This document shows positions 16,160 to 24,045 of a stretch of 60,060 nt of DNA, piece by piece; position 1 is the first letter of the stretch, and every line of letters begins with the position of its first letter. The position numbers were made by a program, and so were the translations under genes. This DNA is from Paenibacillus tundrae (lineage in GTDB: Bacteria; Bacillota; Bacilli; Paenibacillales; Paenibacillaceae), in NCBI RefSeq assembly GCF_030812775.1, contig NZ_JAUSTI010000026.1, positions 1-60,060 on the forward strand, written 5' to 3'. The notes beneath the pieces are model-generated. The model did not search any database and had not been told where the DNA came from. It saw only the letters and a program-made list of their open reading frames with translations.

Positions 16160-17560
16160 ATGACGCTTCAAATTTACAATACAATGAGTCGTGCAAAAGA
16201 AAAATTTGTCCCCCAAGAGCCGGGGAAAGTGAAGATGTATGTGTGCGGACCGACGGTATATGATTACATCCATATTGGTAATGCACGTCCAGTGATCTTC
16301 TTCGACACGGTTCGTGGTTATTTGGAACAGACCGGACATGACGTGAACTATGTCGTTAACTTTACAGATGTTGACGATAAGCTTATCCGCAAAGCAGAGC
16401 AACTTGGTACAGACGTACCACATGTAGCAGAAAAGTTCATTGCAGCCTATTACGAAGACCTTGAAGGACTAGGTATTCCTAAGGCTAGCAGCAATCCGAG
16501 AGTAACCGAAAACATGCCGCTCATTATTGATTTCATCCGTGAGCTGGTGGAAAAAGATATCGCATACGAAAACGGTGGGGATGTATACTATCGAACTAGC
16601 AAGTTTGCGGAGTATGGTAAATTATCTAAGCAGAATTTGCAGGAGCTTCAGTTCGGTATTCGGATCGGTGTGGATGAGCGTAAAGAGAATCCGGAAGACT
16701 TCGTTCTGTGGAAGGCTGCTAAGCCAGGAGAAATCTACTGGTCTAGTCCATGGGGAGATGGACGTCCAGGCTGGCATATTGAGTGCTCGGCCATGGCGCG
16801 GGAATACCTCGGGGATACGTTGGATATTCATGGAGGCGGGCAGGATCTACAATTCCCTCATCACGAGTGCGAATGCGCTCAATCCGAGGTGCTCACTGGC
16901 AAGCCGCTGGCGAACTACTGGATGCATAACGGATTTATCCGTATTGATAATGAAAAGATGTCCAAATCACTAGGAAATGGTGTGTTGGTTAAAGACCTCC
17001 GTACGCAATATAAACGTGAAGCCATTCGTTACTTCATGTTATCTACACACTATCGTAACCCGCTTAACTTTACGGAGGATACGATGGAGCAAGCGCAGAA
17101 CAGTGTAGACCGGATCACCAATGCGGTGGTTAATCTCAAGCATCGTTTGCAGGCAGTGACTGTAGATCAGGATAGCTCAGCTGAGTTCACGGCAAGATTG
17201 GAACAGATTCGTGAGCAGTATCATGAGAAAATGCAAGATGACTTTAATACGCCTGACGCAATCACAGCTCTATTTGAATGGGCAGGTGAAGCGAATCAAT
17301 TGTTACAACAGGATGTAGTAAATGCTGCGGATATTCGTGCTCTGCTGGAACTGTTCAGCGAACTGAACGCAGTATTGCGCATCTATACTGATGCTGAGCC
17401 TGAACTGTTGGATGATGAAATTGAGCGCTTGATCGAAGAACGTGTAGAAGCGCGTAAGTCTAAAAATTGGGCTCGGGCTGACGAGATCCGTGATGAACTA
17501 TCTGCACAGGGAATCTTGCTTGAGGATACAGCTCAAGGAATGAGATGGCGTCGCAAATGA
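16160..17560 (+). CDS. cysS: Cysteinyl-tRNA synthetase
   Basis: A 466-residue class I synthetase for tRNA-Cys. Zinc ligand Cys29 lies in YVCGPTVYDYIHIGN with the HIGH motif at 38-41, and KMSKS is intact near 267-271. The C-terminus has the usual EARKSKNWARADEIRDEL helix. I chose ATG 16160 (MTLQIYN) with AAAGGAAA upstream; a GTG at 16154 is in frame. Cotranscription with cysE lets one T-box tune both cysteine synthesis and its charging. Confidence 0.95.
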   Translation: MTLQIYNTMSRAKEKFVPQEPGKVKMYVCGPTVYDYIHIGNARPVIFFDTVRGYLEQTGHDVNYVVNFTDVDDKLIRKAEQLGTDVPHVAEKFIAAYYEDLEGLGIPKASSNPRVTENMPLIIDFIRELVEKDIAYENGGDVYYRTSKFAEYGKLSKQNLQELQFGIRIGVDERKENPEDFVLWKAAKPGEIYWSSPWGDGRPGWHIECSAMAREYLGDTLDIHGGGQDLQFPHHECECAQSEVLTGKPLANYWMHNGFIRIDNEKMSKSLGNGVLVKDLRTQYKREAIRYFMLSTHYRNPLNFTEDTMEQAQNSVDRITNAVVNLKHRLQAVTVDQDSSAEFTARLEQIREQYHEKMQDDFNTPDAITALFEWAGEANQLLQQDVVNAADIRALLELFSELNAVLRIYTDAEPELLDDEIERLIEERVEARKSKNWARADEIRDELSAQGILLEDTAQGMRWRRK

Positions 17561-18102
17561 GTGAGGAGCAGCCAAAAAAAATATCTGAAATTGCCGAACT
17601 TACGGAAGCTGCCTCGACAGTAGAAGGTGAGACAAAGCGAATGGAGTCTGAAGAAACAACAACGTATATCGCTGAGGGGGGCTGGTTTCCCTACCCGCCC
17701 TCACGGCCTGCTCGTCTGATTCCTCCAATTGCTCTGGCTTATATTGGGGACGCTGTGTACGAGGTGGCGGTACGTCAGTATTTGTTATCCAAACCCAATA
17801 TGCGCCCGAATCATCTGCACCGTAGTGCAACAGGGCTTGTATCAGCCAAGGCTCAGAGCCGAATTCTTACAGGAATTGAACCAGTGCTGACCGAAGAAGA
17901 ACGTGATATGGTTCGTCAAGGGCGAAACGCGAAGTCTGGTTCCGTCCCTAAGAATGCGGATGTTCTAGAGTATAGACATGCTACGGCGCTCGAATGTCTG
18001 ATCGGCTATTTGTATAGCAGTGGTCAACATGATCGTATGATTGCATTGATTGGTCGTGGGATTGAGCATGCAGAACAACAAGCACAATCTTCGACAAAAT
18101 AA
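17545..18102 (+). CDS. mrnC: Ribonuclease Mini-III
   Basis: A 185-residue dimeric RNase III-like nuclease that trims 23S rRNA ends and lacks a dsRNA-binding domain. The catalytic-site helix is LAYIGDAVYEVAVRQYLL (Asp69); RQGRNAKSG and EYRHATALECLIGYLY are the other signatures. It has about 60 residues before the domain, against about 17 in B. subtilis MrnC, rich in Glu, Ser and Thr. It overlaps cysS by 16 bases; ATG 17545 has AAGGA upstream, while ATG 17557 would give an ATGA overlap with the cysS stop. Confidence 0.92.
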   Translation: MASQMSEEQPKKISEIAELTEAASTVEGETKRMESEETTTYIAEGGWFPYPPSRPARLIPPIALAYIGDAVYEVAVRQYLLSKPNMRPNHLHRSATGLVSAKAQSRILTGIEPVLTEEERDMVRQGRNAKSGSVPKNADVLEYRHATALECLIGYLYSSGQHDRMIALIGRGIEHAEQQAQSSTK

Positions 18103-18184
18103 TTGAATTTCAACGAAAACCGCAACGTGAGTTTTGTCTAAAAGAATAAGGCTCGCGCAGCGTTATAGAGAGGATCGAACAATA

Positions 18185-18931
18185 ATGGAAGAAGAATGGA
18201 TCGCTGGTAAACACTCCGTAACGGAGGCACTGCGCTCAGGTCGAACCATTAATAAAATATGGATTGCGGATACAGCCCAAAAGCATCTGACCCAGCCGAT
18301 TATTGCAGAAGCAAAAAAATTAGGGATTGTGATCCAACATGTGGACAAGCGTAAATTGGATCAAACTGTTCCAGGTATACAGCATCAGGGGGTTGTAGCT
18401 CAAGCTGCACCTTATGCTTACGTTGAGGTAGAGGATATTCTTGCCGCAGCTAAAGCGAAGGGGGAAGACCCATTTCTGATTTTGCTCGACGAAATCGAAG
18501 ATCCACACAATCTTGGATCCATTTTGCGGACGGCAGACTGCACAGGCGCTCATGGTGTCATTGTGCCTAAACGTCGGTCAGCGGCAGTTACAGCTACGGT
18601 ATCCAAAACATCAGCAGGAGCTGTTGAGTATGTACCTGTAGCGCGAGTAAGTAATTTGGGTCAAACAATTGACCGTCTCAAGGAAGAAGGCGTGTGGGTG
18701 GTCGGCACGGATGTTACTGCCAAAGAAAATGTATTTGGCAATGGGGTCTTCACAGGACCTGTAGCGCTCGTGATTGGGAATGAGAACAAAGGTATGGGAC
18801 GTCTCATCCGTGAGAAATGTGATGTGTTGATTAAATTGCCGATGCAAGGTCAGATTAACTCTCTTAATGCTTCCGTTGCTGCGGGTGTAGTTATGTATGA
18901 AGTGCTCCGGTCACGCCAAGTGCAGGAATAG
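18185..18931 (+). CDS. rlmB: 23S rRNA 2'-O-methyltransferase RlmB-type (SpoU family)
   Basis: A 248-residue SPOUT methyltransferase. A substrate-binding N-terminal domain (GKHSVTEAL near 8-16) precedes the knot domain with IEDPHNLGSILRTA (104-117), GNENKGM (198-204) and SLNASVAAG (226-234). By homology it methylates the ribose of a 23S peptidyl-transferase-centre guanosine; the target in this organism is inferred. ATG 18185 follows AGAGGA; a TTG frame to 18134 has no site. The next gene begins five bases after its stop. Confidence 0.92.
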   Translation: MEEEWIAGKHSVTEALRSGRTINKIWIADTAQKHLTQPIIAEAKKLGIVIQHVDKRKLDQTVPGIQHQGVVAQAAPYAYVEVEDILAAAKAKGEDPFLILLDEIEDPHNLGSILRTADCTGAHGVIVPKRRSAAVTATVSKTSAGAVEYVPVARVSNLGQTIDRLKEEGVWVVGTDVTAKENVFGNGVFTGPVALVIGNENKGMGRLIREKCDVLIKLPMQGQINSLNASVAAGVVMYEVLRSRQVQE

Positions 18932-18936
18932 AAACT

Positions 18937-19458
18937 ATGGCTGACTCCCGTGATGTGCTTCTTGTAGACGGGTACAACATGATCGGTGATTGGCCAGAGC
19001 TGTCTAAGTTAGCGCAAAATGGATTGGAAGAAGCGCGCAATCGTCTTCTATCGCGTCTTGCTGACTATCAGGCCTTCTCTGGCCGAAAGGTCATTGTTGT
19101 TTTTGACGCCTACCTCGTGCCCGGACTCGGCAAATCCTTTACACAGAGCAAGATACAGATCTATTTCACAAAGGAAAAAGAGACGGCGGATGAATGCATT
19201 GAGAGACTCGTTCGGGAACTCAGTATGCGAAGACGACAAATCTATGTGGCTACCAGTGATATGGTAGAGCAACACGTCATTTTTGGACAGGGAGCTTTGC
19301 GTGTGTCTGCTAGGGAACTGCTGATTGAAGTAGAGCAGAACGAAAAAGAGCTGCAAAAACGTTTGGAAGAGAGGCAGTCTCAAACGACACGCAATACACT
19401 TGGGGGGAAACTCAGTCCAGATGTTTTGAAACAATTTGAGCGCTGGCGCAGGGAATAA
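18937..19458 (+). CDS. rae1: Ribosome-dependent mRNA endonuclease Rae1 (YacP, NYN domain)
   Basis: A 173-residue NYN/PIN-like nuclease. The N-terminal acidic motif DVLLVDGYNMIGDW (6-19) supplies catalytic aspartates, and VVFDAY and ETADECIERL match the family. B. subtilis Rae1 cleaves mRNA in the ribosomal A site. The C-terminal third is charged and helical. It sits five bases after rlmB, so the operon runs cysE-cysS-mrnC-rlmB-rae1, joining cysteine metabolism to RNA processing. Confidence 0.92.
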   Translation: MADSRDVLLVDGYNMIGDWPELSKLAQNGLEEARNRLLSRLADYQAFSGRKVIVVFDAYLVPGLGKSFTQSKIQIYFTKEKETADECIERLVRELSMRRRQIYVATSDMVEQHVIFGQGALRVSARELLIEVEQNEKELQKRLEERQSQTTRNTLGGKLSPDVLKQFERWRRE

Positions 19459-19536
19459 TCTTGGTTTTTACAGATATTACAATATTGAAAGTCTTGACAA
19501 TTATGTTATTCATGTTCTTTTTTAGGCAGAGCGTGG

Positions 19537-19566
19537 TTGACGGTGTGAGGTAGCATCATATATACT
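19537..19566 (+). promoter_or_regulatory. Probable sigma-A promoter of sigH
   Basis: TTGACG (19537-19542) with TATACT (19561-19566) at 18 bp, or TATATA at 16 bp. It lies in the 170-base gap before sigH. A second TTGACA near 19494 has no good -10 partner. Confidence 0.6.
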
Positions 19567-19628
19567 TGTCCTATATTTCATAGAGTAGAGTAACGGGGTA
19601 CCTTGCGTTGCAGCCGGAGGGATTGTCT

Positions 19629-20273
19629 GTGAGTGTCGACCTCAAAGATATCATGTTATCAAAGTATGATTACCAAAGTGACGAAGACATTGTCGAAGCG
19701 GTCCGTGAAGGTGAAAGCGAAGCGCTGGAGTTTTTGATTAACAAATATCGCAACTTTGTACGCGCCAAGGCAAGATCTTATTTTCTGATTGGGGCAGACC
19801 GGGAAGATATTATTCAAGAAGGAATGATTGGACTCTATAAATCTATTCGAGATTTTAAGGGTGACAAATTGGCTTCGTTCAAAGCTTTCGCTGAGCTGTG
19901 TATTACACGGCAGATCATTACGGCGATTAAGACAGCGACACGTCAAAAGCACATTCCACTTAATTCATATGTGTCTCTGGACAAGCCTATTTATGATGAA
20001 GAATCCGATCGTACCTTACTCGATGTGATTTGTGGAACCCAGGTCAGCGATCCTGAGGAACTTATCATTAATCAGGAAGAGTTTGTAGGCCTGGAAGATA
20101 AGATGTCAGAGATTTTGAGTGATCTGGAACGTAAAGTGTTGATGTTGTATCTTGACGGTAGATCTTATCAAGAAATCGCAGTCGATCTGGACAGACATGT
20201 GAAGTCCATTGATAATGCGCTACAGCGTGTGAAGCGAAAACTTGAAAAGTATTTGGAAGTACGAGATAATTGA
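19629..20273 (+). CDS. sigH: RNA polymerase sigma factor SigH
   Basis: A 214-residue sigma-70 family factor for the transition to stationary phase and sporulation. Region 2 (YRNFVRAKARSYFLIGADRE, DIIQEGMIGLYKSIRDF) and region 4 (LSDLERKVLMLYLDGRSYQE, HVKSIDNALQRVKRKLEKYL) are nearly identical to B. subtilis SigH. I chose GTG 19629, eight bases after GGAGG (19616-19620); an upstream TTG frame at 19608 contains that site. The GTG start may limit translation. Confidence 0.94.
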   Translation: MSVDLKDIMLSKYDYQSDEDIVEAVREGESEALEFLINKYRNFVRAKARSYFLIGADREDIIQEGMIGLYKSIRDFKGDKLASFKAFAELCITRQIITAIKTATRQKHIPLNSYVSLDKPIYDEESDRTLLDVICGTQVSDPEELIINQEEFVGLEDKMSEILSDLERKVLMLYLDGRSYQEIAVDLDRHVKSIDNALQRVKRKLEKYLEVRDN

Positions 20274-20292
20274 ACAATTGTTGCGTTGACGG

Positions 20293-20320
20293 AAAAGGCT
20301 CGGGGTTTGAGTCTTTTTTT
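20293..20320 (+). terminator. Terminator of sigH
   Basis: AAAAGGCTC pairs with GAGTCTTTT (one G-U pair) around a short loop and is followed by a run of T to 20320, 20 bases after the sigH stop. Confidence 0.75.
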
Positions 20321-20460
20321 GCTGCTTTAAGTTTATAAAATAAAAGATTGATAATACTAGTAATCGTTCGATCCAAGTAGGAGAAGAGAGAAAATCAGAG
20401 ATAAGCAGCCGAATGCAGAGACGCGGAACTTTTACCCAGTAATGAAAGGCTATTCTTTCG

Positions 20461-20489
20461 TTGACATGGTTATACCCTTATGATAAAGT
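20461..20489 (+). promoter_or_regulatory. Sigma-A promoter of rpmG-secE-nusG
   Basis: A perfect -35 TTGACA (20461-20466), a 17-bp spacer and -10 TAAAGT (20484-20489), about 88 bases before rpmG. Confidence 0.8.
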
Positions 20490-20576
20490 GTTTTAGGTAG
20501 GCCTAAATTCGCGGCTTTTTTTTTAGGATCAATTTAGAGACTCTGCTTGAGCGGAAGTCTTCGGGAGGTGTACATC

Positions 20577-20726
20577 ATGCGGGTAATTATCACTTTGGCT
20601 TGTACTAACTGCAAACAAAGAAATTACACAACGACAAAAAACAAGCGTAATCACCCCGACCGCATGGAGATGAAGAAATTTTGCAAGTTTTGTAACGAGC
20701 AGACTTCTCATCGCGAAACCAGATAG
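20577..20726 (+). CDS. rpmG: 50S ribosomal protein L33, zinc-binding form
   Basis: A 49-residue protein with two CxxC pairs (C9/C12 and C36/C39) forming the zinc ribbon. This is the C+ type normally used in zinc-replete cells; many Bacillales carry a C- paralogue elsewhere. ATG 20577 is six bases after GGGAGGTG. It is placed before secE and nusG as in most Firmicutes. Confidence 0.93.
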   Translation: MRVIITLACTNCKQRNYTTTKNKRNHPDRMEMKKFCKFCNEQTSHRETR

Positions 20727-20747
20727 TTTTTGGGAGGTGTAGTCGGC

Positions 20748-20939
20748 GTGAAACGAAGTTTCAAATCTCTGATTTCCTTTTTCTCAGAAAGCTGGGCTGA
20801 ACTTAAAAAAGTTCGCTGGCCTAATCGCAAAGAGCTTACCAACTACACGTTGATTGTTCTTGGTACTGTTGTGGTTATGACGCTGTTTTTTTGGGTCGTT
20901 GACATCGGCATCTCCTTTGTGATCGAAGCGATTATTTAA
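20748..20939 (+). CDS. secE: Preprotein translocase subunit SecE
   Basis: A 63-residue single-span membrane subunit that clamps SecY. The cytoplasmic amphipathic helix with AELKKVRWPNRKEL (about 16-29) is followed by a transmembrane segment (about 34-55). The start is GTG 20748, eight bases after GGGAGGTG (20732-20739); an in-frame TTG at 20730 overlaps that site. It lies 21 bases after rpmG and 22 before nusG. Confidence 0.93.
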   Translation: MKRSFKSLISFFSESWAELKKVRWPNRKELTNYTLIVLGTVVVMTLFFWVVDIGISFVIEAII

Positions 20940-20961
20940 GAAGGGTCCCAGGTGGCTTGAT

Positions 20962-21495
20962 ATGGAAAAAAGATGGTACGTCGTTCATACCTATTCAGGG
21001 TATGAGAATAAGGTCAAAGCCAATTTGGAAAAACGCGTAGAGTCCATGGGCATGGAAGACAAGATTTTCCGAGTTCTTGTTCCGATGGAAGAAGAAGTGG
21101 TGAACAAAGACGGTAAGAAAAAGACCGTTATGCGTAAAGTTTACCCCGGTTATGTCTTGGTTGAAATGATCCAAACGGATGACTCTTGGTATGTTGTTCG
21201 CAACACACCAGGTGTTACGGGATTTGTCGGTTCGACAGGTTCCGGGTCCAAACCAACTGCACTGTTGCCTGAAGAAGTGGAACAAATTCTGAAGCATATG
21301 GGCATGGTTGAACCGAAGCCGAAAATTGAATTCGATATTAAGGAATCCGTACGTATTAAAGTTGGTCCTTTTGCGAATTTTGTGGGCTCCGTGGAAGAGA
21401 TTTTGGTAGACAAAAGCAAGTTGAAAGTGCATGTGAACATGTTTGGACGGGAAACACCGCTTGAGTTGGAATATACGCAAGTGGAGAAGATATAG
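20962..21495 (+). CDS. nusG: Transcription elongation and termination factor NusG
   Basis: A 177-residue factor that binds RNA polymerase and modulates pausing and ribosome coupling. The NGN domain (WYVVHTYSGYENKVK, then VYPGYVLVEM near 63-72) is followed by a linker and a C-terminal KOW domain (about 125-177, VGPFANFVGSVEEI). CCCAGGTGG upstream serves as the ribosome site. Last gene of the rpmG-secE-nusG unit, before the rplK leader. Confidence 0.95.
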   Translation: MEKRWYVVHTYSGYENKVKANLEKRVESMGMEDKIFRVLVPMEEEVVNKDGKKKTVMRKVYPGYVLVEMIQTDDSWYVVRNTPGVTGFVGSTGSGSKPTALLPEEVEQILKHMGMVEPKPKIEFDIKESVRIKVGPFANFVGSVEEILVDKSKLKVHVNMFGRETPLELEYTQVEKI

Positions 21496-21510
21496 TTCTT
21501 CAAGTTTCTT

Positions 21511-21539
21511 GTGGGAGAACCGAGAGGTTCGCTAACCAC
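21511..21539 (+). promoter_or_regulatory. Probable ribosomal protein L1 binding motif before rplK
   Basis: GTGG (21511-21514) pairs with CCAC (21536-21539). Inside are the bulge GAG, a hairpin AACC-GAGA-GGTT with a GNRA loop, and GCTAA on the 3' side. The shape resembles the L1 autoregulatory site that mimics its 23S target. It lies nine bases before the rplK Shine-Dalgarno. A second copy precedes rplA. Confidence 0.65.
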
Positions 21540-21562
21540 TATTTTGCAAGGAGGTGTCAATC

Positions 21563-21988
21563 ATGGCAAAAAAGGTAATCAAAATGGTAAAACTTCAGAT
21601 TCCAGCAGGTAAAGCGAATCCAGCGCCTCCGGTAGGTCCAGCATTGGGTCAAGCAGGTGTCAACATCATGGCATTCTGTAAAGAATTCAACGCTCGTACA
21701 GCCGATCAAGCGGGATTGATTATTCCAGTTGAGATTTCTGTATTCGAAGACCGTTCCTTTACATTCATCACTAAAACTCCACCAGCAGCAGTTCTGTTGA
21801 AAGTGGCAGCTAAAGTTGAAAAAGGATCCGGCGAGCCGAACAAGAAAAAAGTCGCTACCGTTAAACGTGATGCGGTACGTCAAATCGCGGAAACAAAAAT
21901 GCCTGACCTGAATGCAGCAGACGTTGAGTCCGCAATGCGTATGGTCGAAGGTACTGCCCGCAGCATGGGTATCACCATCGAAGACTAA
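21563..21988 (+). CDS. rplK: 50S ribosomal protein L11
   Basis: A 141-residue protein of the GTPase-associated centre, also required for stringent response activation by RelA. The N-terminal flexible domain carries QIPAGKANPAPPVGPALGQ (10-28); the C-terminal rRNA-binding domain ends in GTARSMGITIED. ATG 21563 is seven bases after AAGGAGGTG; an ATG at 21554 lies inside that site. Confidence 0.96.
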   Translation: MAKKVIKMVKLQIPAGKANPAPPVGPALGQAGVNIMAFCKEFNARTADQAGLIIPVEISVFEDRSFTFITKTPPAAVLLKVAAKVEKGSGEPNKKKVATVKRDAVRQIAETKMPDLNAADVESAMRMVEGTARSMGITIED

Positions 21989-22014
21989 TTTTCATCTGAA
22001 ACATAGCTTCGTAA

Positions 22015-22066
22015 AACCGGTCGATTCGCGACCGGTTGATGTGGGAGGTATATCCGCTAACACCAC
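22015..22066 (+). promoter_or_regulatory. Hairpin plus second L1-type motif before rplA
   Basis: A perfect 9-bp hairpin (AACCGGTCG with CGACCGGTT, 22015-22037) is followed by GTGGGAG (22041-22047), a small GG-CC hairpin, GCTAAC and CCAC (22063-22066). GTGGGAG and GCTAAC-CAC are shared with the site before rplK. The motif ends directly at the rplA Shine-Dalgarno AAAGGAGG (22067-22074), so binding would occlude it. Confidence 0.6.
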
Positions 22067-22082
22067 AAAGGAGGAATAAAAC

Positions 22083-22775
22083 ATGGCTAAACACGGTAAA
22101 AAATACCTGGAAGCTGCTAAGCTGATCGACAGCGAAGCAACTTACGAGCCTTCAGAAGCTGTAGAGCTTGTGAAAAAGGCAGCCACTGCAAAATTCGATG
22201 AAACTATCGAAGCAGCAGTACGTTTGGGTGTAGACCCTCGTAAGCAAGACCAGGCTGTACGTGGTGTTGTTGTCTTGCCACACGGCACAGGTAAAACACA
22301 ACGCGTATTGGTATTTGCGAAAGGTGACAAAGCGAAAGAAGCGGAAGCGGCTGGCGCGGACTATGTTGGTGATGCAGACATGATCAACAAAATCCAACAA
22401 GGCTGGTTCGAATTCGACGTCTGCGTAGCGACACCAGATATGATGAGTGAAGTAGGTAAATTGGGCCGACTGCTCGGCGGTAAAGGTCTAATGCCTAACC
22501 CTAAAGCCGGAACGGTAACTTTCGACGTAACTAAGGCTGTTCAAGAAATTAAAGCCGGTAAAATCGAATATCGTCTGGATCGTGCAGGTCAAATTCACGC
22601 ACCGATCGGTAAGGCTTCTTTCTCTAACGAGCAACTTAATGAGAACTTCAAAGCTCTCATGGATGCTTTGAACCGTGCTAAACCGGCGGCAGCTAAAGGT
22701 GTTTATCTGAAGAATATCAGCATTTCTTCTACGATGGGCCCTGGCGCACGCGTGAACGCAGCAGCTTTTAGATAA
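22083..22775 (+). CDS. rplA: 50S ribosomal protein L1
   Basis: A 230-residue two-domain protein of the L1 stalk, which moves deacylated tRNA out of the E site and often represses its own mRNA. The signature is LMPNPKAGTVTFDV near 139-152, and the N-terminus MAKHGKKYLEAAKLID is typical. The start is set by AAAGGAGG. It forms a two-gene unit with rplK; a new promoter for rplJ starts eight bases after its stop. Confidence 0.96.
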   Translation: MAKHGKKYLEAAKLIDSEATYEPSEAVELVKKAATAKFDETIEAAVRLGVDPRKQDQAVRGVVVLPHGTGKTQRVLVFAKGDKAKEAEAAGADYVGDADMINKIQQGWFEFDVCVATPDMMSEVGKLGRLLGGKGLMPNPKAGTVTFDVTKAVQEIKAGKIEYRLDRAGQIHAPIGKASFSNEQLNENFKALMDALNRAKPAAAKGVYLKNISISSTMGPGARVNAAAFR

Positions 22776-22782
22776 AATTTTC

Positions 22783-22811
22783 TTGACAGGTTCGTCCTGT
22801 TCTGATATTCT
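22783..22811 (+). promoter_or_regulatory. Sigma-A promoter of rplJ-rplL
   Basis: TTGACA (22783-22788), a 17-bp spacer and TATTCT (22806-22811), directly after the rplA stop. Confidence 0.8.
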
Positions 22812-22817
22812 ATAAAA

Positions 22818-22990
22818 GTTGTGAGTCCGAGTGACTGACCGTTGACATTTGAATATGCTTGCCGTAGACAGTAGGTGCCATTTGGCTTAATTTCCTACCG
22901 AGGTGTGATTATAGAACTTAGAACGATGTAAATCGATGATGAGTATATATCAAGCCTTCGTGATTCTACGGAGGCTTTTCTTAATGGGAT
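22818..22990 (+). ncRNA. L10 leader
   Basis: The block CCGTAGACAGTAGGTGC (22862-22878), with GTAGG (22871-22875) pairing CCTAC (22894-22898) and followed by CGAGGTGT, is the hallmark of the Firmicutes L10 leader recognised by the L10-L12 complex. It lies between a promoter and an attenuator hairpin, immediately before rplJ. Confidence 0.85.
22952..22982 (+). terminator. Attenuator at the end of the L10 leader
   Basis: A 10-bp stem (AAGCCTTCGT with ACGGAGGCTT, one G-U pair) with a 6-nt loop runs into TTTTCTT. The position between leader and rplJ suggests L10-controlled premature termination. Confidence 0.75.
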
Positions 22991-23014
22991 AAATTTGATC
23001 AGGAGGTGTACAGA

Positions 23015-23518
23015 TTGGCAAACGCAAAAGTGATTCAAGCAAAACAAGAGTCCGTTGATACAGTTACAGCAAAATTGCGCGAGAGCGCAACTACAGTTGT
23101 TGTTGACTATCGCGGATTGAACGTTGCCCAAGTAACTGAGTTGCGTAAGCAACTTCGTGAAGCAGGAATCGAATTCACAGTGCTGAAAAACACGTTGCTT
23201 CGCCGTGCGACTGCTGCAGCAGAATTGACAGAACTCGATAACGTTCTGACAGGACCTACTGCAATTGCATTCAGCGGAGAAGACGCTGTAGCTCCAGCCA
23301 AAATTCTGAACGACTTCGCGAAAAAGAACGATGCATTGAAATTGAAAGGTGCAGTTGTAGAAGGTCGCGTAATCGGAGAAGAAGAAGTTAAAGCATTGGC
23401 AGAACTTCCATCCCGCGAAGGTCTCCTTTCCATGCTCCTCAGCGTGCTTCAAGCGCCAGTGCGCAACTTCGCGCTTGCGGTTAAAGCTGTTGCAGACAAA
23501 GAAGAACAAGGCGCGTAA
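23015..23518 (+). CDS. rplJ: 50S ribosomal protein L10
   Basis: A 167-residue stalk-base protein that holds the L7/L12 dimers through its C-terminal helix. The N-terminal rRNA-binding part contains VVDYRGLNVAQVTELRKQLR (about 32-51). I chose TTG 23015 (MANAKVIQAKQ), six bases after AGGAGGTG (23001-23008); a GTG at 23006 overlaps that site. It is preceded by its own regulatory leader. Confidence 0.94.
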   Translation: MANAKVIQAKQESVDTVTAKLRESATTVVVDYRGLNVAQVTELRKQLREAGIEFTVLKNTLLRRATAAAELTELDNVLTGPTAIAFSGEDAVAPAKILNDFAKKNDALKLKGAVVEGRVIGEEEVKALAELPSREGLLSMLLSVLQAPVRNFALAVKAVADKEEQGA

Positions 23519-23586
23519 GCTACTTGATCTAAATACTGCTTAGCAGTATGAAATAAAAAAATAAAATTATATATGGAGGTTCAATC

Positions 23587-23949
23587 ATGAGTAAAGAGCA
23601 AATCTTGGAAGCAATCAAAGGCATGACTGTACTGGAACTGAACGATCTTGTTAAAGCAATCGAAGAAGAATTCGGCGTAACTGCTGCAGCTCCAGTAGCT
23701 GTTGCAGGTGGCGGAGCTGCTGCAGCTGAAGCTGAGCAATCCGAGTTCGACGTAATCTTGGCAAGCGCTGGCGCTTCCAAAATCAACGTTATCAAAGCAG
23801 TTCGCGAAATCACTGGTCTTGGCTTGAAAGAAGCTAAAGAAGTAGTTGACAACGCTCCAAAAGCATTGAAAGAAAAAGTAAGCAAAGAAGAAGCTGAAAC
23901 GATCAAAGCTAAATTGGAAGAAGCAGGCGCTTCAATCGAAGTTAAATAA
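23587..23949 (+). CDS. rplL: 50S ribosomal protein L7/L12
   Basis: A 120-residue stalk protein that recruits translation GTPases. An N-terminal dimer domain and an Ala/Gly-rich hinge (about 36-52) lead to the C-terminal domain with GASKINVIKAVREITGLGLK (about 63-82). ATGGAGGTTC upstream gives a strong site. It ends the rplJ-rplL unit before a strong hairpin. Confidence 0.96.
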   Translation: MSKEQILEAIKGMTVLELNDLVKAIEEEFGVTAAAPVAVAGGGAAAAEAEQSEFDVILASAGASKINVIKAVREITGLGLKEAKEVVDNAPKALKEKVSKEEAETIKAKLEEAGASIEVK

Positions 23950-23978
23950 TTTAGCTTTTACAAGCTGAATGAACAAAA

Positions 23979-24014
23979 CAACAAACCCCTTGACTTATAT
24001 CAAGGGGTTTGTTG
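23979..24014 (+). terminator. Hairpin terminator after rplL
   Basis: A perfect 15-bp stem (CAACAAACCCCTTGA with its complement) and a 6-nt loop. The following T tract is poor on the plus strand, so read-through into the methyltransferase gene is likely. Confidence 0.75.
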
Positions 24015-24045
24015 CTGTAATTGCAAATGGAAAGTGAGTGAGGGC

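Noticed and set aside
23979..24014. rplL hairpin as an absolute transcription end
   Set aside because: The stem is strong but the plus-strand T tract is poor, so I list it as a likely leaky terminator.
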